Origin: Malurus cyaneus samueli
Lineage: Eukaryota; Chordata; Aves; Passeriformes; Maluridae
Direction: 5' to 3'
DNA length: 64,000 nt
NCBI GenBank assembly: GCA_009741485.1
Contig: CM019216.1
Location: 26,863,741 to 26,927,740 of the forward strand
The first letter of the stretch is position 1; each line of letters starts with the position of its first letter. A program made the position numbers and the translations under genes. The notes beneath the pieces were generated by a model. The model was given only the letters and a program-made list of their open reading frames with translations. It was not told the DNA's origin and searched no databases. This document shows positions 1-12,678 of this stretch, in pieces.

Positions 1-3000
1 AGAGGAATCTGAGAAATTACAGATGTGGTAAAACTGAAAAATACTGTTTGTGTTAAAAACACGAAAACATGTTCCCCTTGAAGTGAGAATCTGAAACACT
101 GATTCGTTGGCAGATATTGGTATTTGTAAAAAAGAAGGTAAATTCAGAAAATTCCACAAAGTGTTACCATTGCTATGTATAACAGTGGTTTTACAGGACA
201 CTAACAATAGTTTCTTCAAATGTGCATGAAAACAAGTTTCAATTCAGGTGATGCAAGTAAGCTGGAAGATATATTGTTAAACAAGATGCATGCCCAGGAA
301 AGGGTAAATAAGGAAGCTAAGAAGAATAATGTGCAAACAGTGACTAAAATGAACAGTGTTCAGCTGGTTCAATGAAGAGTCTTCAAATTAAAAGATGATT
401 GAACATACTTAGGACAAGCTTACCACATTTTATATATTTTCCAGTGATTAAAGCATCCCTTAAATGGACATTGCCTAGGACATTTTATTCTTGTAGGGAC
501 TATTTTATTGTTCTTAGAAAACATGGAATCTCAAAAAGGCAGATGCAGGAAGAGCAGCTATGAATCAAGTATGTGCCCTTAAATAAATTTAAATATCTTC
601 CATCATCAAGTGGAGTAAAGTAAAAGAGGAATAACATGTGTGATATTAAGTAACATAGTAAAGTAAGTAAGATATTGATTAATAAATAAAAGAATAATTA
701 ATAATTAATAATTAATTTAGAAATTAAAATTTAAAAGGTAAATGCTATGTTACAGCAAACTGTAGCCCCTACTGGGTCCCTAGAAAAGTTTTTTTTTAAG
801 ATGACACCTCAGAGTCTGTGTGTCTGCTCTTGTCCTTTCAAGATTTCTTAAATTCCCAGTCTTGTTCCAGACTGCCTGTTATCTGAGTTTTCACACTTTC
901 TGTCACACCTTTAGAAGGTACGGCTGTGTTTGCCCAAATACTGCTGGACAATAAGTGATCATCCCTCTCTTCAGAGATTCTCTTACCACTTTGATGGCTA
1001 GGACAAAGCAAGCAGTTACATTTCTGCCAGCTGTCCTGCCCCATTCTCAGAAAGAAACATAGCTTAGCTGCAAAAAAAAAAAAAAAAAAAAATGAAACAA
1101 GGTCCATCCATCAAAATGATGAGCCTACTCTCATCTGCAGTTTCTGCAGTCAGACTGTGTGACTGACTTGAAGTGTGCATTGCCTTCAGACAACTACTTA
1201 GAACAGTCCCTGTCCCCTGTGAGTACTACTACTTGTCTGAACTTTACTCTGTGGATAATACCAGGAGAATCTTTGGAGCCTTCTCCCATTCCCATTTTGT
1301 TATCTATTGTAGCACTCAAAATGTTGTTACAGACAAAAGGGAGCAAACATCTGTAGATCTAAGGGGTTAATCTGCATGAAATATTCACAGGCTTATCAAA
1401 AGATAAAAATCTATCATTAGCTCAGCTACAGTGCTCCCAACAATCACAAACAAAATCAGTGCAGAAAAACTTAATTAGTAATACAGGTAAAACTGTTATG
1501 TAAAAAATTCCAACTATCTGCACCTTTTCTCCAGTATTGGACTATTCCTGTGTCCCTATTCCTCAAGCAGAACAGGGGGGAGGGTTACAGTGACGTATCA
1601 GCATTCCGGGCCATCAACAGGACAAGTGCGATGATCAGGGTGGAAGCTGCTGCGTCCTTGGTGTTGAGTGTGCTTGGTTTTATTTTTATATGTGTTTTAA
1701 CACAGTCTGCTCACATGCCCTTTATTTTCTTTGGTTCCCAATCAATCAGTCCTCTGTTAGCTCCACTACGAGCTTCACTTGATTTACAAAGCCACGCGCA
1801 TGTAGTAACCACTGATTGACTGTGATTTGTTGTGGTTGTGTTCTGTGGTTGCATTAACTGCAGTTTGTGTTTCTTGTGTGGGAACTCTGGTATTATTCTG
1901 TGTCTACACTCTCCCAAAGTGCATTTTATTCTTCGGTCAAAAAAGTTCAGTTCACACACAAAATAACTACTTGCCTTTACTGTAAGCTAAAGATAAGCAA
2001 AAGCACATTTAGGCTGCTATAAAACGGCTTTCACCATTGAAATAAATCAGTATAGGGAGACCTGTCCTGAGTCCTCAAACCATGGGATTAACATAAACCT
2101 TGTGGCCTTTACTAATATTGCCATATTTTCTGAAAAAAATTATCACCACAGAACTTTGCCTTCCATACTTCACCCTAACACACTGCAGCCAGAGTCATTG
2201 CTTGTTTGTTCTGCCTGAAAAATTAAATGACAGCACTTCTTGGAGAGCTTTCTTAGCTTTGCATAAGATGTGGTAACTGATATTATGCTGTCACTAAGTT
2301 CCATAAATGTACCTACTTCATATATATTAAAAACTGATGCTTTATAAAAGTGCTTTATAAAATCCAGATCATAAAAAGCAGTAAGTGCCACTTTATTAAG
2401 GAAAAAACACTAAAGCCAAAAGAAAAATTGAGACATTACTGTCCTGTGGGTGCAGAAGTGTTTCCATCCATCTTATTCAGTCAGTTTAATGCTGCTATCT
2501 AAAAGGAAAACAACTTTCATGAACTCTGAAAACAACCATGTTTTCTCATCTGACACTCCTAAGTATCATTTATGATCTGGTGCTTCACAGGAATTGATTT
2601 TTCACCACTTTTTTAAAATCACATGCAACACCTATTGGACATTTGGATTCCTAAAATACAATTGAGTTATGAAAATGAGAGGAAGCTAAATGGCCATATA
2701 CGCCATCTCATTCTTGTCCATCTCTAAAATTTGGTTATATTAGCCTTATTATAATTGCTAAATACACACTGGTCAAAAAGAATAATTCAAGAGCATATCT
2801 TATTTCTGTGTTTTATTTATTTAACATCATAGTTAATATTCATCTTTCCTTTTACTCTTGTAATTATTGAAGTACAGTTGCAAGTGGCAATAGCTAGGAA
2901 TCATTTAATGTGTGAGCACAAGAGATTATTGACATCTTTTCACAAGACAATCTTTAAACAATGTGCTTTAGGATAAAAAACATATATGGTTCCATGTAAA

Positions 3001-6000
3001 TTTTAAATAAAATATTCTGGTTTTAATTTTCAGCTCAAAATAGCCGGATGCTCTTTTCGAAGATATACATTTCCCTTGAAACATTTCTATGACTGAGGGA
3101 AGCCCATTGGTAAAAATTATTGAAATTGAGACATTGTAACCAAAAATGCAAGGAAAAAAAGAAGACAAATATCTGTCTGTAGTGAAAAAGCCCTAGGACA
3201 ATTAATTTTTTTCTAATATGCACTTTCTCCTTCAAAGTCAGTCCCACTGTGCCTAGCAGCCCTCTTGCTTGCTACAAGTGGAGGAGGTGCATGAGAAGCC
3301 CTCAGTGCAGTTCAGTAAGAGCCTTTGTGGTTGTACTTAGAATTCGTTGGATCTGAATCAGTCCTTTTATTGATAAACTCAGCATACATTGAATGCATGT
3401 TTTGCCTCTCCTTTATAAGATTCTTAGGATTGTTCTCCTAGGAGGATGTTATAAAATTTTGCAAAATTGCTTTTCTTTCTTGTTCTAAATGCTTAATGCT
3501 TCCAGCTGTCGAATAATGGAGTGTAATAATGAAACATCCAACAGAGCACTGGACTTTTTGAGTATCTCAATGTGATTGAAAGAAGTAGAGTTATTGATCA
3601 TAAAAAAGTAAAATCTTGCATACAGAGGGAAAAAAAACCAATTAGTTTCTTTTAAATCCATATCAGTGAAAGAAAATCACAGCATTATTTGTTCTCTCTG
3701 TTTCAAGAAGTAGTTTCCCAACCCTGTTGAAACCACCAAGGAAACATTAAAAAAAATTGTTATGTCATAAAGCATTTTTGGTGCTGCTGGACATAAATTC
3801 AATGCCTTTCTCCCAAAACTGTTTGAAGACATTTTTGTATTTCATTTACTTGTGACTGTTGGTCTGAAAATGTTTTGAAAGAGATGGAGAACACACAAAC
3901 AGCTTCAGAATGGATTTCATTGATAAGAAAAGTGGAACATTTTTTAGGTAAAGAGCAGCTGGTATAATGCACACAGACAGGTTTGTGTTTTCATTGATGC
4001 CTGACTTCTGTACTAAATGAAAATATGCTGGGGCATCCAAAGCATTTAGACATCATCTTCACTGTATGAGTGTTATTTGTAGGATATTGGACATAAAAAG
4101 GAGTAAAAGGTAAGACCCAAAAGTAAAATGCTAACCAAATATAAAGAGGTGAGATTTCCTTTGTAAAAAGATTTGAAATGTTCAGTTTTCTTCACAAGGC
4201 ATAGGAAACCATATTACATGTAAGAAATCACCACATTTGCTGTATGAAGAAAATTGAAAGACGTGTAGGCTTAAACCAACCAAAAGACATGGAATTCCCC
4301 ATAAATCTGAGTAGCTTAGGCTACATGCACTTCAAATTCAAACATTATTGGGGAGGTTAAAATGTATGAAAAAATGTTATATATAGAACAGCATCTGTTT
4401 AATAATGACACATACCTGAAAAGTGAAGGTAATCCTGTTGTAGGAAAAAAGAATAGCAGTGAAGAACCACACCAAAAAAAACTAATGTCATTGCAAAATA
4501 CTAAATCAAACAGGTAGCAAAACACCAGTGGTATTGGTAATTCTCTTTATATGCTGACAGCCTAAGCAGTAAGATTCAAGAACTGAATTGCAACATTCTG
4601 CATAATAAATATGTCCAAAATTTGATGAGTAAGGTCATGTGACAGTGAGGTTGACTATTACCTTAAAATATAGCATAGGGCGGGTTAAGCTTGTGTTAAA
4701 ATGTAGCACAGGATCTCTATGAAACAAACTTTAATGTCTGAATAGAAAGAATATGAAATTAAGGTTATGTTGTCAATTAACCAAATGAGATGGTGGCAGT
4801 GGCTGTGGAGCACTGTGAATAGCTGGAAATACTGCAAAGACAGAAAACATAACAATAATGGAAGATGAGTAGCACTTAATAAAATTATCAGGTAAGAGGT
4901 TTAAAACAAAGCACTTTTTCACTTAGTATATAATTAAATTGTAGAGCTGAATGTGCTAGATGTTCTGGAAGCCAAAAATCTAAATGAATTCCCAAACCTC
5001 CTAGGCATGTTCGCTGATGTCAGGTCTATAAGTGCTATTAAGTACAGTGGGTTCAAAAGGACTTGCCAGGTCAGGAAGTCCCCATGTCCCTGACACCTCA
5101 AAGGATTTCCAGAGATGTATCACTGTGGGCTTGCCTTGTTCCTGTCTCTCTTCCACATCAGAAAAAAATGCTGAAGCTAAATTAGACCTTTTTCTGCTCC
5201 ACTGTTTTGTGTCATGTTCTTACAAGTGCTCTATGAGATTAATTTCAGAGTGATTCCTGTCTAGACTATTTTATCTTTTTTTTCCTTTCACTACAAAATT
5301 ACTTTGTCTTAATAACAAACAAATAAACAGACTTTAGTGGGGCTTTTCCACAATGGCAATAGTGACTCTTACTTGATCCTAATGGCATGAAAGTATTGGT
5401 AAAACTGATTCCTTGGTCATTTAATCTTTGAGAGCAATGGTAGTTTTAATTTGGAGGGAGGGAAGCTGCAATATTTTAACCCCTTAGGCCTGTCTGCACA
5501 AGCTGTGTAGCAAGTGCCTGTCACATCCCTAGTGATAGACAGTGAAGCAGGTTTTGTTGCCAAGGGTTTTCTGTAGTTTTTTCCAGACTTAAGATATGAG
5601 TGAGGCAAGTGTTGTGCCCCATTATTGTCCATTCTTGCATCAAGAGAGTAACTATCAGACATAAAAGATACTTCCTTAGCCCAAATGAAATTCTTATCCT
5701 AATTGTAGCTTCAGAGTTCAGCTCACTGGTATGCTCTGACTGTGCTGCATTGTCTCAGCAATAGAGAACATCTGTAAGCCCAGCTGCATTGTACAGTCAG
5801 ATCTGTGCAAAGCAGGTGGAGTGAATCTCATGTGGTTTGCCCCGAGTAGAGAACATTTGCATTTTTAAAGTGCTGAAGAGCAACTTCAGCTTTTTGAATG
5901 TAGACGCTGTGTTTGAGTCCAAACTATACAGAAGTACACTTATTACTACATGTCAGATCCAGGCAAACTTGTTGGCCTTATGCTCAGGCATGCATGGAAA

Positions 6001-9000
6001 CCACGCTGTTTTTCAAAGGTATCAAATGATATTGAGAAGAGATCACTCTAAATTTTATCTCCTGTAAATTTAAAGGAAAAAAAAAAAAGAAATTTAAACC
6101 TGTAATTGTCACTGCACTCCTACTATTCCGTCCTACACATTTCAGGAAGTGACACATCTTGGAGTTACCACCACAATGGACCAGCATGGGATGAAGCAGC
6201 CTAAGAAATACCTGACTAGCTCCTCTGCTTACACGAGTGTGATTATTAGAGGAGGAAGTAACTCTTGTGCATGATGTAGGCAAGTAGGAGACTGTGTTCT
6301 ACCCCATTACATTTATCAGTACAGCTACACTAAATGCACACATCATGGGAGCGCTTCAACTACATGTACATGTTTTTTTTGTAAAGAATATGATGCATTC
6401 CCCTGAAATTGTGTTAAACTTGGCTGATGCTCGTTTAAATTGTCCCAAAATTATTGAAGGCTGGACCTAAAATCAAGACAACTCATACTGAATTCTATCA
6501 ATCTTAAAAATACATCTCCTAGTAAAAATTTAGGTAAAAAATTTCTAAATGCAAGCTATGTATTTAGAAATGTATACAACATTTATGTAAAGCCTTTTTG
6601 ATAACTAGATGATTGCAAAAATGAGGAGTTGACAAATATAAACATTTGTTGCTGGAGAGCTGTTGATAGTACAAAAAGCATTTCATTGGTATTCGAAGTC
6701 CAAGGAGCAGTCAGAATGCTTCTTACAACACTTGTATTGTTGCGTTCTCCCTCAAACCCCGTGCAGGATTCTAAGTCAGTCAACAGTAGCTCCTGTAGCA
6801 GGAGATGACAAAGATCTTCCAGCCTCGAAGGAGGAGAAAAATGGTTGCAGGCTCATAATTTCTGTTACTAGTTTTTACATAGCCATGCATAGGGACATCA
6901 GAGAGATCTTTCATTTCCATCCATTGTCTGTTTCTTTTGGGTCTCAATGTGGTTATAGCTACTAAATTGAGTGTAGTATCAAAGGTAAAGAAGCTACAGC
7001 AAATGCATCCTGAGCACAGAAGAATAAGTCTGAATGCAAGAAAATTTGAATAAAATGCTGTAGTGATGTCTGTAATTAAAGACTAGTCATGCTCATAAAA
7101 GGCTGTCTTCCTATTACAAAACAACAAATCACAGAAGGCTAAAACACAGCTATTGTGAATTTACCAGTACCAATTTGTATCTTTAGGTATGGATATGTTT
7201 AAACTGTGCTATTTCCCTGTGGACAGAAAGTGAAATAGCTTGCTCTTCTGCTTTTGTGTGAAGGAAACCTTTGTGTCCTCTGTGGAGTGTGCATCACTGT
7301 CAGAAAGTTGGATTCTACTGCACTGAGTGAATTCTGCAGATTCACAAAGCTGAAAGACCCACTTTGTCAGTGGATGAAATTGCAGCCAGTCACAGTGAAA
7401 TGATACCCAATTACAGCTTTCTGACGAGTAATGTTACATCATAATGTTACATAGCTGTATCACAATGTTATCATGTATCAGTGCGGTTTCACCTAGATGT
7501 GTTGAACTGCAATGTCAAGATATCAGGCCATGGTTATTTTGTTATATTGTTCCACTCTGTTTTACACTATCTTTCTAGTGGAGGAAAAAGGTTCACAAAT
7601 CTCACCATTGTTTAAAAAAAAAGCTGCAAATGGAGTACCATGAAGCAAAGCATGCTGCTGGGAAGTAACAACACCTTTGAATTTAAGATAACATGCTTTG
7701 TGGGTGATCTCATGAAACCCAGCAATCTGCTTCCCAAAAGCTCTGCATCGCAATGGTGAATTAAATGGAACCATGAGTACATCTTGAGGAGGGAGAAAGG
7801 AAGAGAGCTAGTTATGTAAATGGAAAGGGCAAAAAGCTGTGTTTGAAACTATAAACAACTCTTACTGAACTGAATTAATGAAAGTGGGAAGATGATCTCA
7901 GTGTCAGTATTGGTACAGCTCTGTTTCATACCTATGATTAAAGATTCACTGAAGAATACATTATAACCTCCCTCCTTTTACATGGGAAATTACCTACCTC
8001 CTAACTTCTAGGCAAAAGCGCCTGTGAAACACTCCATGTGAAACATCTCTGGCTTATTGACTGCTTCTGATGTCTTTTGCTTCAGCCTAAAGCACTAAGA
8101 AGTTTTGCTCCAAAATTCTCCTTCAGATGAGAAAGACATTCTGTTGAGAAGTAGGGCATTCAGATTCCTCCAGAAATAAAGAGGAATGCACCCAAGGCCT
8201 TCTGTATCCTATGTCAGTGCTTTAACCCAGGGGATAGGAAAAAAGAGAGCTACATCTCTGACTACCATTTCTTTGAATTTTCTCTGCAGTATTTTTTCTG
8301 GACACATCTGCTCAGCAAATTCAACCTGCATTTGCAAATAGCTTCAGGATATTTTCACAGGCACTACAACTTTAAAAGAGAGAAAAAAAATGTTCATATT
8401 AATCTGAGTTCATATCTCCAAGCATCATTAAGCACAACCTATCTCTCCCATTTTTTCACAATTGGGCAGATAGTATAGTAGCAGCCACATGAGAAAAGTC
8501 TACTTGAAGTTAGTTGAGTGTTTACATAGCATTTGTTGTTCTTAGACTTTTACTTCATTAGGTTTGATTTTGGTCAGCTCACTATTGGGAAAATATACTT
8601 TAGCTCGATATGATCCAGGAAGCCTTAATATAGTTAATAGTTAATACCAAGTTAATACCAAGATGTTGGGACTAATATGAGAAAGGTGGTGAACAGCATG
8701 TGAACTTTCCTTTTTTTTTTTCCAATAGCTCTCAGTTTATTATATCTTGATTTTCATCATCTGTTTCTGTACCTCATTTACAAACCTCTTTATATAAATC
8801 ATTTCTATTTATATCAGAGAGGGATTGTACATAGCAGTTCTACAGAATCTATCCTTAGCAGCATTTTCAATTTTCCTTTATTATGTTACTTTGAAATTAC
8901 TTCAATTTCCCCATAAATATTTCCTGTGACCATTTATTTTCTTCTGCTAGCACAGAGCTTGTCCAATGACTCCATTCCCTCTAAGCTATTGATCTGTCCA

Positions 9001-11350
9001 ACATCTGATTCAATATGTTCACAGTTTTCTAGAGTGCTCCAAAGAAAGATCAAAGAGATTCATTATCTACTTGTCTGACATAAAATGTCTGGAACAATAA
9101 CACTTTCCCTCAGTTGACAAGTGATTCTTGTAGTTTGTTGGGGTTTTTTTAATGTCACATTTTTTTAATTATAAGAAAATTACTCACTTGAACAGCAAAA
9201 TGGTGTCAAAATACATACAAAAAAATGCATTATGTAAATGGAACACTTCTTGATTAGCCCATGGCTCAATAGGGTCTCCTGTGCACTTCTCTAGCTAAGT
9301 TGGATACTTAAAATGAAGTTGAATTACCTTTAAACAAAAGCTAACTGGAGTCTTAATGAAATAAAAAAAGTTTAAAAAAATATATAATGACAAAAGAATG
9401 TATTTTTTAAAAGCACTTTATTTTTACGAGTACTGAACTGTTCATATTTCAGCACATGTATTCATTGCACAGAGTTGTGTGAATGGATATTTACGATACA
9501 AATGGAAAAGTTGTTGCTAACTGCTGTTGAATCTTGTTCAGATCTTCAGTTATCTTGTATTACATTACACTTGTAAGTTCAGTTTACAACGAATTTCAGA
9601 TAGGCAGAATTTGTGTTTGCACTTCAGAAATTTAAGTCAAAAGAATTCTTGAGGATCCAGATTGTACATCTGCACTAAAAATGAGGAATATTAAATTATT
9701 CTTTGTTAATTCCTTCAGAATTGTGTTTAGATCACCTGGAAATACTAGATAAATGGGTAGAAGCACAAAAGAATTAGTAATCAGCATATCCAAAACAGTG
9801 AACTGCAAGTATCAGGTCCCTCAAAAGCCAACTTAAATGGAATTTGTGAAGTTCTGGGTACCTAATTCCTTGTAGGAATGATCTGATGGTCAAAGATCAG
9901 GTTCTTGAATACAAACATTATTATAATCACTGACTTCAGAGAGGTCAGGCCTATGTTTTGTCTTTGTAGTCAAACTCTCTACACTTTTAAAATTAACTGA
10001 AATTATACTCTACCTTTGGCAAAACTGTACTTACATTTTTACTGCTTGTATTGTGTTATTATTATTCTACTGTATTAGTGCAAGATTTGTAATATATGTT
10101 TTGGGCTTCTTTAAAAGAACAATCTGAAGCACACAGAAAGAACAGGCCCTGTAAAGAAAGGAAGGGTGTTTTTGTGTGGAAGCAACTCAGGGGGAAAAGG
10201 TGAGTCATCAATATTTAGGTCAGTAGAGATAAAAGCACAACTCCCAGTGGCAGACAGACAAGAGAAAAGAACAGAGCGAGTGGGTGAGGCTGAAAGCAGA
10301 CTCAGAGAAAGACAATAGGCTGGACTGATTCCAGGCACAGCATGGAAAACACCAAACATTACGCTGAACAACATACACCATAACGTGTGCTAGAGGCAAG
10401 GCTGAGAACCTGTCTCTGTGGGAGAGGTGTCTTATACTGTAATTAACTGGGAAGTATTCAGGAAAATAAAATATTCAAAGTGCGAACTTCTGTGGAAAAA
10501 CAGACTCTGTTAGCTAGACACCTAAATGAACATGTTGTAAGCAAAGTCAAAACTGTATCAATTGAATTACTTTAAGATGTTGAACAAGAAATAACTTTTT
10601 TTTTCCTCTCTTATACTGTAAGATTTTGGAAGCAGCACCCTTTTTCTTTCTCAAGCACCAAGAGTTTCTTTGGTAATATAGTCCACAGATGTTCCAAGTA
10701 TATACTTTTCTTCTTAGTGTAGGTCATACCAAGGGTTGTAGAGAGGAGACATAACTTTGAAATGAAAGTGACTCGCAATAAATGAAGAGACATTTCCAGA
10801 TTGGTGGGGTAGCAGTGAAAGCTTCACCACCTACTCAGAGATGAGATATGTAGAGAGGACAGGCCAGGAAAAGAAGTGTTAATTGAATGAATGGCAGAGG
10901 GAGAGAAAAGTTAGTTCAGTTACCCATTATAGGTAGAAACTGAAATTAGGAAAAGGAAGAAAACCAAAATACAGTTATGGACTTTGGCCTAATCCTGAAA
11001 CCTTTGCCATTTTGAAAATATATTGTAACACACACATAAGGGAAGTCTAATGGGTTTTTTTTTAAATGTTACTTCTTTAGTGAGCTGTAGAGTTTCTCAA
11101 AAGTGAAAAATTAATAGTTCACTGTGCCTATCAAGTCCTTCAATAATATACTCAAGTCCTTTTCTGAATCTGTTTTCCCCAACAACATGAAAACTGAAGT
11201 CAGCATTACCATTCCAGTTTTGATCTTTCTCTTGGGTGCTCTTGAGCATCTCAGGAATTCACCGTTGAATGCAGTGAGTGATTGTTCTCTGTGTGATGTT
11301 CCTGTCTCTGCTTCTTCTGAAGCTTGTACTTTTGCAGGTGATGTGGATAG
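1..11350 (+). other. ADGRB3 intron sequence, no gene recognised
   Basis: AT-rich sequence with stop codons throughout all frames and no open stretch that looks like a known protein. It lies upstream of the first recognised ADGRB3 exon and, since no earlier exon was found, I infer it to be intron. It contains an A-run at about 1071-1091, an AT-only patch around 690-735 and several short T- or A-runs. I see no clear transposon, tRNA or CpG-rich stretch. Very old, diverged repeats would not be visible by eye. Confidence 0.6.
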
Positions 11351-11355
11351 ATTGC
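11351..11355. repeat. Target-site duplication ATTGC, left copy
   Basis: The five bases ATTGC directly before the TG of the LTR insertion recur at 12674-12678 directly after its CA end. A 5-bp direct repeat is the mark left by retroviral-type integration, so it fixes the boundaries of the insertion. Confidence 0.85.
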
Positions 11356-12673
11356 TGTCGTGGGTTTAAAACCTGATTTTTCCCAATTTCCCGGCCAACG
11401 CACCAGAGAAATGTCATGGTTTAGACTGTGCTAAAGCCAAAAGCACTGCACCCATGACGTTATCTCCCTTCTCCCCACCGGAGAGGGAGAAGGGAGAACA
11501 AAAGCCCAATTAACACTAAAATTTATGGCTTTCAGATAACATAATGTAATTTGGAGAAAGATACGTATGTGCTCCAGAGAATATTCAGACAGGCTGCATA
11601 ACTTAAGTTGCAAAATAGATTTATTACTACAAACTACTAAGAATACTACGGCTCTGGGGAGGGGAAACAGAGATGGGGACAAGTTTACAAGGAGAAGAAA
11701 AATTAAAAAAAACCAGACATTTTAAGTTACCTGTTATCCTATCCAGGACCCGTCTTTTTCCCAGATCCTCCCTCTTCCCCCCCATGTTTTTCTCGCACAC
11801 ACAGGGGACAGGAATGAAAAGTCTAACATAGATCAAACCACTCATTACGATTGTCATCCAGCATCATAGGAGAAGCGTTCTTACAACTCCAAGCTGTGAA
11901 AGTTTTTCTTCCCAGGAACAGTCAGTGTGTAACTGATAACGACGAGGGAGGATTCCTTTACCTCGTAGGAGAAAAGAAAGAATGTCCTTCAAGGCCAAAC
12001 TGCGTTGTTTCAGCGGCGTGAGACCAACTATCACAAACCTCCTGGCAGAGCACAGCTTCTTCTAAGCATCCACTTACTTCAGACGTCGCGGGGGGGCCAA
12101 GCCTCTTCCCCCTTTTTGGCTGTTTAGTCCAGTCCTCAAAGGCCAGGTTTTTTCCTCAGAGCAAGGTCGCTCTCTTTTTCCTATTCAGGTCTCTCTCAAT
12201 GATAAAATAGTCCTTTCCGAGAACAACTTATCTTCCCCATGCTCGAGAACCACAGCAAAAAGCACAGCAAGCCAATCCCATCTTCTCCTTATTGATCTTC
12301 GGTCTCCATTTTTTTTCTTACATCTCCTCACCCTCCTGCTCTGCTTTTCCCCAGTGCATAATACTAAAACTACATACTAACAACCTAAAGCTACAATTGC
12401 GGCCGCCCCATCTTGTTTTGAATTCTTCTTAAATACTAGATAATATGTCATCACAGAGGTGTAACCAACTGGCGCAATTGGCCCAGGCCTGATGGGCAGC
12501 CTGTCCATCAACCTCAGAGCCATGATGGATTGGCTCTAAAACACAGGGGGCAGGACTCCTTTTGCTGGAGAAGAAGGAGAAAATTTGTGGAACTTCCTCA
12601 CAGCAGCCATCTTTGTGGTTTCTTGGTCCCCATCCCTCCAACACCAAAAATTGGACCAAGTAAAACCATGACA
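11356..12673 (-). mobile_element. Endogenous retrovirus LTR with retained primer-binding site (internally deleted provirus), minus orientation
   Basis: Read on the minus strand, the main LTR runs from 12673 to 11412 (1262 bp). It begins TGTCATGGTTTT and ends TAAACCATGACA, nearly perfect terminal inverted repeats. It is the same family as the LTR at 33323-34558, clearly alignable over its whole length, and shares a TATTTAAG box, a GCGGCCGC site (12399-12406) and a polyadenylation signal (TTTATT on +, 11620-11625). Unlike a solo LTR it continues past its end with 6 bases, an 18-base primer-binding site (11388-11405), about 16 leader bases and then a second LTR-like terminus (CCCACGACA) next to the target-site duplication. 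I infer a provirus whose internal region and nearly all of one LTR were deleted. No gag, pol or env coding remains. Open frames on either strand here are chance. Confidence 0.88.
11388..11405 (-). other. Retroviral primer-binding site, tRNA-Gly type
   Basis: The + strand reads TTCCCGGCCAACGCACCA. This equals the 3' end of vertebrate tRNA-Gly (TCC/CCC isoacceptors, acceptor and T-arm, plus CCA) as I know it, in all 18 positions. On the minus strand it therefore is a primer-binding site, starting TGG six bases after the LTR end at 11412, which is the expected place. It shows that this family was primed by glycine tRNA, and that the insertion is not a simple solo LTR. Confidence 0.85.
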
Positions 12674-12678
12674 ATTGC
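12674..12678. repeat. Target-site duplication ATTGC, right copy
   Basis: Right partner of 11351-11355, identical in all five bases. It directly follows the ACA that closes the LTR on the + strand. Confidence 0.85.
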
